A program made the position numbers and the translations under genes. Below are positions 23,820-35,766 of a DNA stretch of 64,000 nucleotides, piece after piece (the first letter of the stretch is position 1; each line of letters begins with the position of its first letter). This DNA is from Miscanthus floridulus. Lineage: Eukaryota; Streptophyta; Magnoliopsida; Poales; Poaceae. The stretch is from contig NC_089593.1 in the NCBI RefSeq assembly GCF_019320115.1, positions 36,775,835-36,839,834 on the forward strand, read 5' to 3'. The notes below the pieces were generated by a model, which worked only from the letters and a program-made list of their open reading frames with translations, did not search any database and was not told the origin of the DNA.

Positions 23820-23998
23820 AAGTTCGTGCTAAAAGATTAGGAGTTAGTACAGGAAGTTGTTAGGGGATGATTTTCTCTTTTTGCTAAAAAAATAAGATAA
23901 GGAGTATGTTCAAAAACTCTTGGAGATGCTGACAAAGAAATAAATTGATGGCTAATCTGGGTTAGAATGTTGTTTTTCTTCTTGGAAAAAAGAGTATC

Positions 23999-24004
<6 letters not shown>

Positions 24005-24053
<49 letters not shown>
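24005..24053. repeat. (CT)n microsatellite
   Basis: Uninterrupted CT dinucleotides of about 24 units lie 125 bp downstream of the OEP37 stop codon. It would be a length-variable marker. Confidence 0.95.
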
Positions 24054-24057
<4 letters not shown>

Positions 24058-24177
24058 GCATGTAACAATTTGGCAGAACATATAAAAATATATATCCATT
24101 TCCTATTGGCTCTCCATCTGTACACGCTTGCTTATGTGCGCATGACGTAACACTAACTGAGCCCATAGATACAGAAA

Positions 24178-27100
24178 CTAAAAATCCCATCTTTTCTTCA
24201 CATGGAACACTACAGCTGAATTCTGCATATTGTCCTGGGGGACTTTAAGCGTGAGCTGAACTTTGGCTTTGAATGGCACCTCCTTTGTACTGCCGCCAGC
24301 ATCTCCAACCTACATGCCAGATTTTACATCAGTTGATTCCAGTGTTCTGGTGCAAAGAAATAAATACTTATTCAACAAATAACTGTGGAAACTCTCTTAG
24401 ACTACCAAATGATAGAAAGAGCAGAAAAGGTGTTTGCTCGTCGCAAACAGTAAAGGAAAAGAAAAGAAAGGTGTTCACTTATATGTCCGCAGCTTACTTG
24501 TAATAAACATTAAAATGTGAGGGAACACCTTACCCAAAGCGATGCCCATCCAAGCCTGTTGTCTGACTCATAGCCAGCTTTCCACTTGAGATGCTTGTTA
24601 GCCTTGTGTTTGTAGATGGCGCTCCAGTAGTTTGTGTCAAAATTGTACCAATAGCTGGCAACAAAAAGCTCTGTAAATTCATTTAGATATATAACTCATA
24701 ACATCATCTTTCACTGGTGTCCAGGCTCAAGTTGCACTGAGGCATTGGGTTCATCTACTTAACCACCTAAACTACTAAACCAGGTATTGACACCCCAAAC
24801 TATGTAAAACCATTAAATAGCCCTCTAGATGGTTTTGTCAGCGGGGTGCATTAATTAGCTATTATGTGGCAGTAACTTGATGAATGGCATGTGGGCCATC
24901 CTCTGTGTTGCTAGGTCTCTACCTCAGCAAGGTTGTCATCAGTGATGGAGAGAAATAAAGAGGTGATGGAAGTAGAGAGATTACTAGAGTGATGTGCTGT
25001 TACAGATTGATCTGGCATGCCATAGGCAAGTTTGCCCATGTCAGAGTCCAGTAGTCCACATACAGTGCTGCGCCACGTAGGCAAAACCACCTCTAAAACT
25101 GTGACAGGCGGTTGTTTACACGTTTTTGGATAGTTTAGGGGGCATAATATCATCAACCTTGAATAGGCTGGGGGTGACATAGACTTATTCCTCATATGTG
25201 CTTCCAGCATTTATAGACCTCTACCCAACTTTAGAGATGTATGCGGCCATATAACTGTTTGAATTTCAAGACAATGTCCACCAAAATTCATGCCAATGTT
25301 GTAGTTACCTCAACTTGTCCAATGGCGTTAATTGGCGCTTGAATGCAAATGACAGAGAATTGGATGGTAACGAGATGCTGGGGACAAATGATATCTCATC
25401 ATCCTATAGAAATACACTTAATGAAACATTGTTGAGTAGCAAATAGTATTATAAATAAATGAAACAAAAAATAGCTGAGACAAGTCTTACCTTGTAGCGG
25501 TATTTAATGTTCATCGCATTGTCATTATACACAGCTGTGCAAACTCCATTCAAAACACGTGACTTCACAAGGCCATTTACTGACAAAATTCTGTTACCCT
25601 CATCCAAAATCTTCTCTTTAATTGAGACTTCACCATTTGGGAAGAAGAATGTTGCTCTTGGCTACAGTAAAGAAATGTATAGTTTAATTTCCTTTAATGT
25701 GATCAACTCATGCATGTCAGCGGTTGCAATTCCAATGCAAATATCTTGGAATCCCTCTGTCTCTCTCTCTCTCTCTAAAGTAATTATCTAAGGCTCAAAT
25801 CCCTCCATCATTGATAAAATTGCTGATCGCCTTCCAGGATGGAAGGCTGACCTTTTAACAAGGGCTGGTAGGCGGATCTTAGTCCAATTTGTGCTCACTT
25901 CCATGCTAGTCTATTGAGCGATGGCCGTAGAACTTCCTCCTTGGGCACTAAAAACTATTGATAAAATTAGAAGGAATTTCTTATGGAGAGGGCGCAAAGA
26001 TGCTAAGAGTGGCCATTGCTTGTTAGCTTGGCCTAAAGTATGTCGTCCAGTTGAGATAATAGGACTAGGAATTTCCAACCTTCAAAATCTGAACTGGGCC
26101 CTAAGGATGAGATGGATTTGGCTGCAAAAGACTGAGGCTAACTGACATTGGTCTGCCTTCACAATTCAAGTTCATGGCTGTGTATGGGCCTTTTTTTCCA
26201 TGGCAGTAGTGTCAGAAATTGGAAATGGCACCTCTGCTTTATTTTGGACTGATACATGGCTACATGGACAATGTATTGCTGATCTTGTACCCCGGCTGTT
26301 TTCACTTGTGCCGAAAAGGAGAGCTAATAAGAGGACTGTGCAAGAAGCCCTTACGAATTACTGTTGGGTATCTGACATCAAAGGTGCTTTAAGTGTTGAA
26401 GTGTTTGTTGAGTATCTTGGCCTCTAGGACGTGCTTGGTCAGGTCGTTTTACAACCAGTAGACGACTCTCATGTTTGGCGCCTTTCTACTAATCGCAAAT
26501 ACTCTGCCAAGTCAGCCTATGAAGGAATGTTCCTGGGTGCTATTCCTTTCGGACTATAGGAGATGATTTGGAAGTCATGGGCTCCAGGAAAATGTCGGTT
26601 TTTCATGTGGTTGGTGGCACATAACAGGTGCTGGACAGTTGATCATTTAGCACGGCGAGGTCTACCAACATGAATTCGCTGTCCACTCTGCGATCAACAT
26701 GAGGAATTGATCAATCACTTGCTCTGTGCTTGCCCCTTCTCACGAGAATTTTGGTTTCTATTGCTGCAAAAGCTCAGCCTGCAGGCTCTAACCCCGCAAA
26801 TTGACGATGTCTATTTCGACGATTGGTGGGAGAGGGCAGAATCCTTGATTGATAATCAAACCCGAAAAGGACTCAACTCTATATAATCCTGGGAGCTTGG
26901 ACAATTTGGAAACATCGGAATCGTGTGTCTTTGATGGGGCATCTCCAAATTTAGCTGGAGCTTTATTGCTTGCTAAAGAGGAGCTGCTGGACTGGTTTTT
27001 GGCTGAGGCTATGGGCACCTGCAATGGGTGACTCATAAGCTAGCTCTAATCATTTTTTTCATATTTTAATAGAAGAGAGAGAAAAGCTAGCTCTTGATCA

Positions 27101-30100
27101 AGGGGTAGGCTCATACACACATTCCAAGAACATGTGAGTGTCATGTGGATCTAATCATACTATGAGCCATTGCTAAAAGCTAACACTATTGTAGAGGTTG
27201 GCTTAGAGCTAGTATCTGACTCTTACTGTTGCGGGTGCCCTAAAGGGGTTTCCCACCTCCTTGCCTTTGTGCCGGATGGGGAACAGTAACCACAGGCTAA
27301 GGCTTGGTCGGGTCGTGTTTGTCTGCTGTGCAACCTTTTGTAAAGTAGAGTGAAGTTTCTGCTGAACTGTGTTTTTGTTTTGTTTTTTGTGTTGGTGTGT
27401 TGTGTGCGTTTTGTAAGGGTTCTCGTCCCTTCTCTTCTTCTTAATGCAAAGAAACGCAGCTCTCCTGAGTTTTCGAGGAAAAAAATCAACTCGTGCATGT
27501 TTCCAATGAACTTAAGCTTAGCGAAAGTTATTGTGTACGTATGGTCACTAATAAAAAAATCGGCCCTGGAGGGAAGACCTCCACCAGGTTTTGCACTAAG
27601 ACAAAACAACTCCAGCTACCAGGACATGCCATTGACTGCCAGAGACATGCTATTTCCCTACATAGTGGCGAGGAAAATTTGTTTTAACCCAGCCCTGAAA
27701 ATCTGCTCAAAATTTGTATACTGACCAGTCCATTAGGAGGAACCAGAGATGACAATTCAATCTTGCATGGTGAATCCCTCAAATTCGCAGTAATTGCCAC
27801 TTCTCCTTGTTGCTCCTGAGAAAACAGACACATTAACATATATTATGCAGTAATGTAAATGTATGTCACATACTGGCTAAGATGTGCAATTTCATATTTA
27901 AAAGAGAAAGCAATGAATACAATATAAGATTCAGATTCAGCACTATATTTACCACATATAATGGTAAATCTTTACTGTTATAACATTTAGTAGGCAGATC
28001 AAAATAAAAAAACAAATCTAGTCTAGAATGCATTATGTGATCATTGCATTATGATATTATCTGATAATTAGTCAATGTGTAAGCTCAGAAAACCAACCTT
28101 GAATGAGTAGCATCTAAGAAAAGAAGAGAATAGTTACTGTAACTGGAGATGGCTGCAATACTCTATTTTGGCCAGACAAAGTGGTTGGAAGGGCCCATTG
28201 CTGATCCTGGCCCACATTTATTTGCCCTCATTTATAAATGCAAAACCAATCAGCAGACAGGGTACAGGAAGTTTTGGTTGATCGCTGCTGGTTCAAGATA
28301 AATACAGGAAGCCCTTTCGGTAGCTGCTCTGTCCAAATATCTTGATATCTGGGATTTAGTAATCAGGTGGAGCTTCAACATGATACAAAGAATGAATATA
28401 TGGGGCTGTTTGTTTGCCTCGACGTGGGGCTGGGCCAGGCTCCCAGGCTCCAAGAGGCCTTGTTTGTTTGCCTGGACGCCCACCAGAGCCCGGCCAGCAC
28501 AGTGCTTAAAGCACCGTGGAGCCAAGCCACGGGGAAACAAAATCCAGTTTCGTTTCTCCCGGGCGCAGCTCGCTCCATCCTCCTCTCAGCCATAATCGCG
28601 TGGGCAGGGGTGGCTAAGGTGTTTGGCCCACCGCCCACAACACTTCCAGGCAAACAAACAGCATCTGTACAAAGCCAGGTCCAACAGATATGAGTCCACC
28701 AAACAAGAGAAGTTGCACTAGTCTGGACTGCCTGGGAATGCGCTTGCTCTACTAATCCGCACGGGCAAGCCCAGTCGAGGCAAACAAACACACCCTATGT
28801 GGAGATTTGCTGGAGATGGACGGCATTCAGCTAAGATGGCCTATCAAGCATTTTTTTGTAGGATCCATTAACCTGGAGCCATGGAAGTTGATTTGGAAAT
28901 CATGGGCTCCTAAGAAATTTCAATTCTTCCTTTGGTTGGTGGCCCATAAAAGAAGTTGCAATTTGAACACAAATATATTGCAGAACGAGATAAATGAACA
29001 ATACACCCGTCGAAAAAGTTAAAATGAACTTTGTAATACAAGTAAATCCTTGACCTTATTTTGTCAAGTTATTGTGCATTCCAGAGCATGTCAAAGAGAT
29101 GTCCAAGAAGAGAAGGGGAAAAACAGTTTTTTTAACATAAGAAACCATTCTAACACTCTTTTCAAAAAGAATGAGGTGGTTTTCCAGTGGACTCAACCTT
29201 AGTACAAAAAATCTTCAACTGAGCGCGTGTTTAGTTCCTACCCCAAATTCCCAAAAAGTGCTACAGTACCCATCACATCGAATCTTGCGATACGTGCATG
29301 GAGCATTAAATGTAGACGAAAAAAAAAACTAATTGCACAGTTTGGTTGGAAATTACGAGACGAACGTTTTGAGCCTAATTAGTCCATGATTGAACACTAA
29401 TTGCCAAATAAAAACGAAAAAGTGCTACAGTAGCCCAAATTCCCAAATTCACCCAACTAAACACGCGCTGAATATTGTAAAGATGTAAATACAAAGTGAG
29501 TTTCATGGACAACTTAATGCTCAGTAACAACAAAAATATCATCTCTTCACAACTGATAAGTACCCATGATTCAAAGTTTTCGTTTTGATAGAAGTTAACT
29601 CCACATTGCAACCAGTAGACCAGTACATAACTAATGTATGCTAAGGACAGGTGAAAAGGCCTTCTTTCGTTACAAAATATATGCTATATGATTTTATTTT
29701 AGATTTGATTAAAAAATCACATGAGGAACAAAAGCACATGGAAATAAGGTGAAGAGAAATACTCAATATATAGAATGAATGGATAAACTGAAATATAGAA
29801 AATACTCCTAAAAATTTCATCATAAGAAACATGACAGTGGTAATAAAAACATCTCAATGAACAGAACACACCTTTCTACTGTGGTACTTGAATTGAAAGC
29901 ACCTATCCAATTGAATGCAAGAAACAATAGATTTGTCATATTCATAGTTGCAAGACATAGATAAACAGAGTGCTGAACAGCCAACATGAATATATGATTG
30001 CTCTCCAGTCTGGCAGTTCTGAAACACAAGCCAGTTTCAGAAAGTCACATGGTACTCTATATGGAGCCATATAAACAACAGGTGTCACTTCCAACTTCAG

Positions 30101-31960
30101 AACTCCTACCATGAAAATTTCATAACCATTTTGAGCAGAAAATAAACATAACACATGGGAAACAATTTGCATCAGACAAACCTAAAATGTCTCTATAATC
30201 AGAAATTTACAGTAAGGATAAAGTACAGGCGACCAAACTATGCTGCAACCGCATGGACTTACAATAGAGAATAGGCTTTCGATATTCCTTATCTGCTCTA
30301 TGCACTTATGAACTTGGATTCAGCTTTGTTAGAAGAACAATGAAACAATAGTTTGCATCATGTTCACCGCTTATCTAGAGAATCATAAAATCCCCCCAAC
30401 TGACATGATAGGTATATGGACCAGTCTTTTAAGTAACAAAACCACATGTTCCCAATAATCAAAGATCCTACTTACTCAAGGAATCAAGGTAACATATCAG
30501 CATTCAGTTCTTAAGCCTTTTGAACTACTCCTGACAGAACTACATGTATCCATGAATCAAAGATCCCACATAATTCAAGCTAGTATATGATTTTCAATTC
30601 TTTGCTTTTTTCGCTATATATGCCTGGATCAGCTATTTAATGAATATATCAGCTTTGCTTAGCATGGCATGAGTATTTGAAAAAACGCGATAGTTAAATC
30701 AGTATATTGAGCCTACATAACTACTTCCCACTACATTTCCAACATATAGCAGGGGCTCTCCAATCCCCATTTAACCTTTCATTGAGTAGGAAATTCTCAC
30801 TGTGAGTCATACAAGCTTTACTATTTCAAAGTACATTTTCAACACTAAACACTGATATTCTCAAATAAACATATGGTCCAACAGCAACTTTGTTTACAGT
30901 GCCCACGATCCTACATGCTGTGGAATCATCAAGGAAACAGCTCTCAACATACAACTTGTGCAGCCATACCACGAGTAAGAGAGCACTGACACTGTGACAC
31001 ACCACAGAAGCAAAGCTCCTCAAACGATCTTCAACCTACATGCAGTAGAACTGACCCAACCTCATAGAAACATACTTTCAGAGGAGGGAATGTTGTCTCA
31101 TGGGCTCATGGCTTTCAATAATCAATACCTACATCAACGCACAATGGCGTTTCTTACAAAGTAGAACCATTAATTAAAGAAAGAACTGAGAAGTGTTTTT
31201 ATTCTTGCTTCCCAAAAAATCAAGAACGTCTAACCCACTAGCGTTTTCTAGCATTCCAAGAGCCCACTTTAACTTTTAAAATTCATGTTTCTACAAGTGC
31301 AACACTAAATATCAGCTAACCCCTGTATCCCGATTATGTCGTTCCTGACAAGGTGAGCTCTGGACGAAGTCCCTCTGTATATGGTCCTTTTTTCTGTCAA
31401 ATTTCATTCCCAGCAACATTTGTGTTTCGTGTTCATATTTCATAAGTACACAATCCTATCAGTTCTCTTCGCTTCCAAATGTTGGGAAGCAAGTGCTAGT
31501 TGAACTAATTGAACCACGTATGGTATCATTCCCAATTCATCACGACACGATTCGATGAGAAAAAATGTGCGCAATCAATCAGATGCCGCACCTTGGTGTT
31601 GTGCGAGGCGCGCAGTCGCAGCGAGCCGGCGAGGTCGGTGGCGCCGCGCAGCACGGCGCCTCTGGTTGCGGGATCGACGACGACGGAGAAGTTCCGCGCC
31701 ATGAGCCCAACCTCGGGCGGGCCCCAGGGGATCCCTCCTCCCCCAGCGCCATGGCTCACGCGGAGGCGGAGCTTGGCGACGCCGTCGAGGACGCGGCAGG
31801 AGAGGCGGTGGGAGAAGAGCCGCCGTTCGCTGTCGAACTCCGAGGTCACGCGGACGGGCGGAAGCCGGCGCAGGAGCGGGGGCTTCAGCTCCGGCTCCGG
31901 CTGGGGTGGGGCGGGGGAAGGGGTCGCTGGGGCTGGCGGGGCGGCGCCTTCTTGGTCCAT
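24178..31960 (-). CDS. OEP37: Outer envelope pore protein 37, chloroplastic (six exons, intact)
   Basis: Exons on the minus strand: 31960-31592, 27815-27726, 25661-25491, 25403-25309, 24654-24534 and 24309-24178. All introns are GT-AG and phases agree, giving 325 codons before TAG, close to the Arabidopsis protein (about 340). The product is the beta-barrel, cation-selective channel of the chloroplast outer envelope. Recognisable family segments in order are VTSEFDSERRLFSHRLSC (exon 1, after a proline-rich N-terminus), QQGEVAITAN (exon 2), PRATFFFPNGEVS and NGVCTAVY (exon 3), FVPSISLPSNSLSFAFKR (exon 4), YWYNFDTNYWSAIYK and RLGWASLW (exon 5), and VPQDN...VKKRWDF at the C-terminus. The start ATG at 31960 is chosen because an upstream in-frame ATG would add an unrelated hydrophobic stretch. 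Intron 1 (3.8 kb) and intron 2 (2.1 kb) are swollen by transposons, yet every splice site is intact. Confidence 0.9.
25800..27486 (+). pseudogene. L1-type LINE, 5'-truncated, in OEP37 intron 2
   Basis: The plus strand encodes the C-terminal part of a non-LTR reverse transcriptase with several stops. The thumb/linker region reads LPGWKADLLTRAGR, FLWRGRKDA and LAWPKVCRP. Then follow ALFWTDTWLHG and the zf-RVT region WKSWAPGKCRFFMWLVAHNR ... CPLCDQHEELINHLL (about 26560-26740). The 3' UTR resumes after a MITE and ends in an A-run after TTTTCGAGG at 27474-27486, as expected for target-primed insertion. It lies antisense to the host gene. No endonuclease or catalytic reverse-transcriptase motif remains. 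Confidence 0.85.
27013..27240. mobile_element. MITE nested in the LINE
   Basis: GGGCACCTGCAATGGGTGAC at 27013 and GTTGCGGGTGCCC ending at 27240 are inverted repeats, with CTCATAAGCTAGCTC and AGAGCTAGTATCTGAC mirrored just inside. It interrupts the LINE between its coding end and its 3' UTR, so it is younger than the LINE. Confidence 0.6.
27816..28401 (-). other. OEP37 intron 1, distal part
   Basis: AT-rich intron sequence with no features recognised beyond the acceptor at 27820-27816. Confidence 0.5.
28402..28798. mobile_element. hAT-like MITE, outer copy of a nested pair
   Basis: The left end GGGCTGTTTGTTTGCCTCGA and the right end TCGAGGCAAACAAACACACC mirror each other with about two mismatches over 20 bases. 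The copy contains a second element with the same kind of ends (28457-28663). Flanks TATATGG and TATGTGG are similar and may be a decayed target duplication. Located in OEP37 intron 1. Confidence 0.65.
28457..28663. mobile_element. hAT-like MITE, inner copy
   Basis: CCTTGTTTGTTTGCCTGGA on the left faces TCCAGGCAAACAAACAGC on the right, a second inverted pair of the same family inside the outer copy. Its body includes a GC-rich stretch (28480-28580) unlike the outer copy. Confidence 0.6.
28800..28975 (+). pseudogene. LINE zf-RVT fragment
   Basis: The plus strand reads SAKMAYQAFF, then after a frame change LIWKSWAPKKFQFFLWLVAH, the same zf-RVT segment found in the LINE at 26560. It is a second, separate LINE relic in OEP37 intron 1, abutting the outer hAT-like MITE. 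Confidence 0.7.
29223..29468. mobile_element. Tourist-like MITE, copy 1
   Basis: The termini GCGCGTGTTTAGTT and AACTAAACACGCGC are perfect inverted repeats, flanked by the 3-bp duplication TGA (29220-29222 and 29469-29471). The interior shares CCCATCACATCGAATCTTGC, TGCATGGAG, ACTAATTGCACAGTT and GCCTAATTAGT with copy 2 at 45830. A 3-bp target duplication fits the PIF/Harbinger superfamily. Confidence 0.75.
29472..31591 (-). other. OEP37 intron 1, proximal part
   Basis: About 2.1 kb of AT-rich sequence without a conserved frame or a recognised repeat. The donor follows exon 1 at 31591. Confidence 0.5.
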
Positions 31961-32099
31961 GGTAGGGGGAGGGAGGAGGGCAGGCGCCGCCATGCGATGC
32001 GGCGAAATGGCTAAGAGATGAGAGGTGGCAAGAAGAGAAAGGAGTGAATAAGACACACGTGGTGTCCGTTGCAACAAGCTCAACCAGCTAAGGATATGC

Positions 32100-32180
32100 A
32101 GCGATCGTGGATTATAATTTAAAATAGTATTTTTTTCTCATAATAAATAATCCACGATCATTTACGATGAAATGAACAGG
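32100..32180. repeat. Short palindromic MITE-like hairpin upstream of OEP37
   Basis: GATCGTGGATTAT (about 32103-32115) and ATAATCCACGATC (about 32147-32159) form 13-bp inverted arms around an AT-rich loop, ending near GAACAGGGGC. It lies about 140 bp upstream of the OEP37 start codon, so it falls in the promoter or 5' UTR region. Confidence 0.5.
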
Positions 32181-32629
32181 GGCTGATGATTGATAGAATA
32201 GAATGATATGGTGGAATAGAATTTTGAAGATCTCTCTGTTTTTTAAAAAAAAAATTACAATTCTCCAATACCGTACCCATCCATCCTATAAGCGCCGCAT
32301 TTGATTTCCTCCACAAAATATTGCCTCGTTTTGTTTGGGAGTGTATGTTGCTGGACAGAATTTTTTTTGCTTCAGGTCCTCAACTTAATTAGCCTCAATC
32401 ATCGTCAAGATAAGCTTCCTCGTTTCCTCTTGCTTTTTAAGACTTGTTACCATCTTATCAACACTATAGGGGTGTTTGGTTGATAGTCGAGGGTTGGGGT
32501 ATTTGGAAGTCTGGTTAGGACCCGTAGGTAGACTCTAGTGCCAGCTTGATTTGTGGCCAAGACCCTAGGTACATGGTCCTCTTGATTCACATCGCTTGAA
32601 TCGTGCCTCCCCCGGTGTATAAGAAGTAT

Positions 32630-33236
32630 CAAGTATCTCTTCCCCTCCCCCCAGCGCCCCCAACGGGCGACTCGGAGGGCGACCTCGCCTAAGCCCTAGG
32701 CAGCCCCCTACCCGCCTCCACTCCGCCTGCCGTCGTCGGCCTCCGGTGTGCGGCGGCGGTGGCCCCGAAAGAGGGTGCCTGACCACAGCCCCTCTCTCCC
32801 CCCCCCTCTTCTCCAACCTTCCCCCACCCCTTACCGTTTCCATCTCCGGCGAGGAGGCGCGGCCAGCCGGGCAGTGGATCCAGGCAACCCATCAACGGAT
32901 CCGGCGCCCCGATCCTCCCACCCCCTGCTCAGGAGCCCGTCGACGACCGACAGCTATCCACGCGACAGGCGCCCAGATCTAGGTAGTGGTCGGCGGCCTG
33001 CGCCCTTCTGGGGTGCCAGCGGCTGCCTGCGACCAGGGACATCAATGGCCTGGCTAGGCAGCGCGAGCGGTGCCTAGGCGCCCATGCTTGGCCTGCGGTG
33101 GCTGGTGGTCGCCTGACTCGGTCTCCCGCTGCGCCGGCCTCCGGACGTCGGGCGAGTCCTGGGCCGCACCCACGAGCCAGCTAGGGAGCCTTTTGGCAAC
33201 ATGTGTTGTGGCGGCCACTTGCTCGCGCCCCCCAAG
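32630..33236 (+). mobile_element. GC-rich, A-tailed element, part 1 (5' end)
   Basis: CT-rich then GC-rich sequence resembling the 5' leader of grass L1-type elements, with no long conserved frame. It is cut by the solo LTR at 33237 and continues at 35145, as shown by the CCAAG duplication. Together the three parts make about 1.7 kb. The identity as a LINE derivative is inferred from the terminal A-run of part 3. Confidence 0.45.
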
Positions 33237-35139
33237 TGAAAGCTCTAGTTTGGTTTTGGTGAATTAATGAAACCCTAAGTGCTAACCTAGTTTATCGAGT
33301 GATAATGACATAGGTAGCACACTTCAAGTAGAAGAAGCTAATGAAGATCATAGCATGACAATGATGATGGCATGGCGATGATCAAGGGCTTAAACTTGAA
33401 ATGAAGAAAGAGAAAAACAAAAAGCTCAAGGCAAAGGTATAAACCATAGGAGCTATTTTGTTTTGGTGATCAAGACACTTAGAGAGTGTGATCACATTTA
33501 GGTTTGATAGTCGTACTATTAAGAGGGGTGAAACTCGTATCGGAATGCGGTTATCAAAGTGCCACTAGATGCTCTAACTCATTGCATATGCATTTAGGAT
33601 CTAGTGGAGTGCTAACACCCTTGATAATATTTATGAAAATATGCTAACACATCGCAAGCTCGGCGGGATTCGGCGCTTTCGGGAAAATGAAATGCTTATT
33701 TTCTATTGCGCCGGATGCAAATTCTTGATGGTTGGCACATTGGAGCAAGGGTGGAGAAGATAGAAGTGAGAATAGAGCTGATGCCAGCGTCGGTCCAGTG
33801 ACCGGACGCTGAATCCAGAAGCACCGGACGCTGACTGCCTGCGTTCGGTCGCGTTGACTGTCGGTACAGTGGCTAGGGTTTACCACCGGACGTGTCCGGT
33901 CGAGGAAAACTAGGTTTCGACCCTTACTATACTCGACCGAACGCTGAGGTTCCAGCGTCCGATCAGTTTTAACCGGACGCGTCCGGTCGAGGTCGGTACC
34001 TTACTGGAAACGACCGGACGCTGGGGGTTCAGCGTCCGGTCAGTTGAAGCTGCTGCGTCCGATCAGCGTCGAAATCTGACGAACAGCGTTTGAAGGCGAT
34101 GACACGTGGCGTCCATCTGTCGACCAGACGCTGAGCCCTAGGGTTCGGTCAAGTGGACCAGAGCGTCCGGTTAGAGCGCAGAGTACCCAGTGAAGGGGTA
34201 CAACGGCTCTATTTTGTGGGGGCTTCTATTTAAGCCCCATGGCCGGCTGTGGCTCACATCTTTGGCTATTTTCATTGACATAGCAACCTTGTGAGCTTAG
34301 CCAAAGGACTTCCACTCATCTACATCATTGATTCATCATCATAGTGAGATTGGGAGTGATCCAAGTGCATTGCTTGAGTGATTGCATCTAGAGGCACTTA
34401 GTGATCGTGTTTCGCTGCGGATTTCGCTTGTTACTCTTGGTGGTTGCCGCCACCTAGATGGCTTGGAGCAGCGAGGATCATCGAGCGGAGGTGGTGATTG
34501 TCTCCGGCTCCGATCGTGGTGATTGTGAGGGGTTTTTGACCTTTCCCCGGTGGAGCGCCAAAATGTACTCTAGTGGATTGCTCGTGGCTTGTGTGATCCT
34601 CATCTTGTGTTGGTTGTGCGGCACCCTATTGAGAGTTTGGCGTGTGAAGCCAATTAGCGCGTGAACCTCCAAGTGAGTGAATCGCCACAACGAGGACTAG
34701 CTTGCCGGCAAGCAAGTGAACCTCGGTAAAAATCATTGTGTCCATCATTGATTCCGAGGTGATTGGTCATCATTGTTATTCATCTTCGTGATTGATTGGT
34801 TCATTCATCTACACGGCGGTATAACCCTCTTGATCACTCTCTTTACTTTACCGCAAACTAGTTGACAAGCTCTTTAGTGTAGCTAGTTGTGAGAGCTTGC
34901 ATGCTTGGTTGGTGTGGCTCTTTAGTTAGCCTTTGAGAGCACACTAACATAGGGTAGTGTCATTGCTCTTGTGTGAATTGACACTATCTAAACTAGAATT
35001 GTGGTAGGTGGCTTGCATTTTGAGTAGGCTAGCGCAACACTCGCTTCGCCTCATAATTGTCTAACCATTTGGTTAAGTGTTGTTGTAGAAAATTTTATTA
35101 GGCTATTCACCCCCCCCCTCTAGCCATTAGGACCTTTCA
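33237..35139 (+). mobile_element. Solo LTR, SIRE/Maximus-like Ty1-copia
   Basis: A 1903-bp unit starts TGAAAGCTCTAG and ends GGACCTTTCA, with exact 5-bp target duplications CCAAG at 33232-33236 and 35140-35144. No internal region or second LTR is present, so it is a solo LTR left by recombination. It contains an array of ACCGGACGCTG / CAGCGTCCGGT motifs in both orientations (33790-34170). The right third ends in the C-rich tract CACCCCCCCCCTCTAG typical of these LTRs. The related LTR at 62547 shares the start and the array. Confidence 0.9.
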
Positions 35140-35766
35140 CCAAGATATAGCGCATATGGCACCACCATGGGGCGTGGCCCTGTCCGGTGGCTAGATCCGG
35201 CTCTACGGGTGCAGTCGGCAAGGTTGTAGCTAGCCTAGCCGTGGCTGGTTCTAACGGCCAGGATGGTACTGTGGTTGCGGTCGACTCCTACCTCTGGCAA
35301 GTTCTGGCTCCTTGCATGCGGGGGCATGCATGGAGGTGGCAGCATGGTCCCCTTGCGCCTGTGGTCGAACAGTCTCTGGGTGAAAACCCTGCCCGGCTTC
35401 CCGTGTCGGGCCGGCGACGGTGGCAAGGCCTATGTCACCTACCCTCTTGAAGGCAGTCGCTGAAGTGTCTGTTCGTCGTGTGTGTCATTGGGGCCGGCTT
35501 TGGGACAAAAGTCCTTGTTGTGCGCTCTTCCCAACGTCGTTGGCGTCTGCAGATGACACTTCCCTTCTTGGAGGCTTCGTTGGGGCGCTTCTGTTGTCGT
35601 TTCGCTCCTCTCACCTGGAGATGCTCCTTGCTATACTGTACCTACATGTGCTTCAGCTTACTCTTTGCTTTAGTCTATCCAGCCTTGGTGTTTGATGTTG
35701 CCGTAGTCGTTTGGCTCTTCGTAGCAGATGCTTGGCTGCTTATGCTCCCTTGACAGGATGCTTTGC
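35140..35766 (+). mobile_element. GC-rich, A-tailed element, part 2
   Basis: Continues the host element after the solo LTR; starts with the duplicated CCAAG and ends with TTTGC, which is the target duplication of the next insertion. It contains GATGCTTTGC-type phrases that recur in part 3 (41850-41930), supporting that parts 2 and 3 were once joined. Confidence 0.5.

Noticed and set aside
31509..32021. Plus-strand ORF of 170 codons over OEP37 exon 1
   Set aside because: Antisense shadow in a GC-rich exon; the minus-strand product matches a known family with consistent splice sites.
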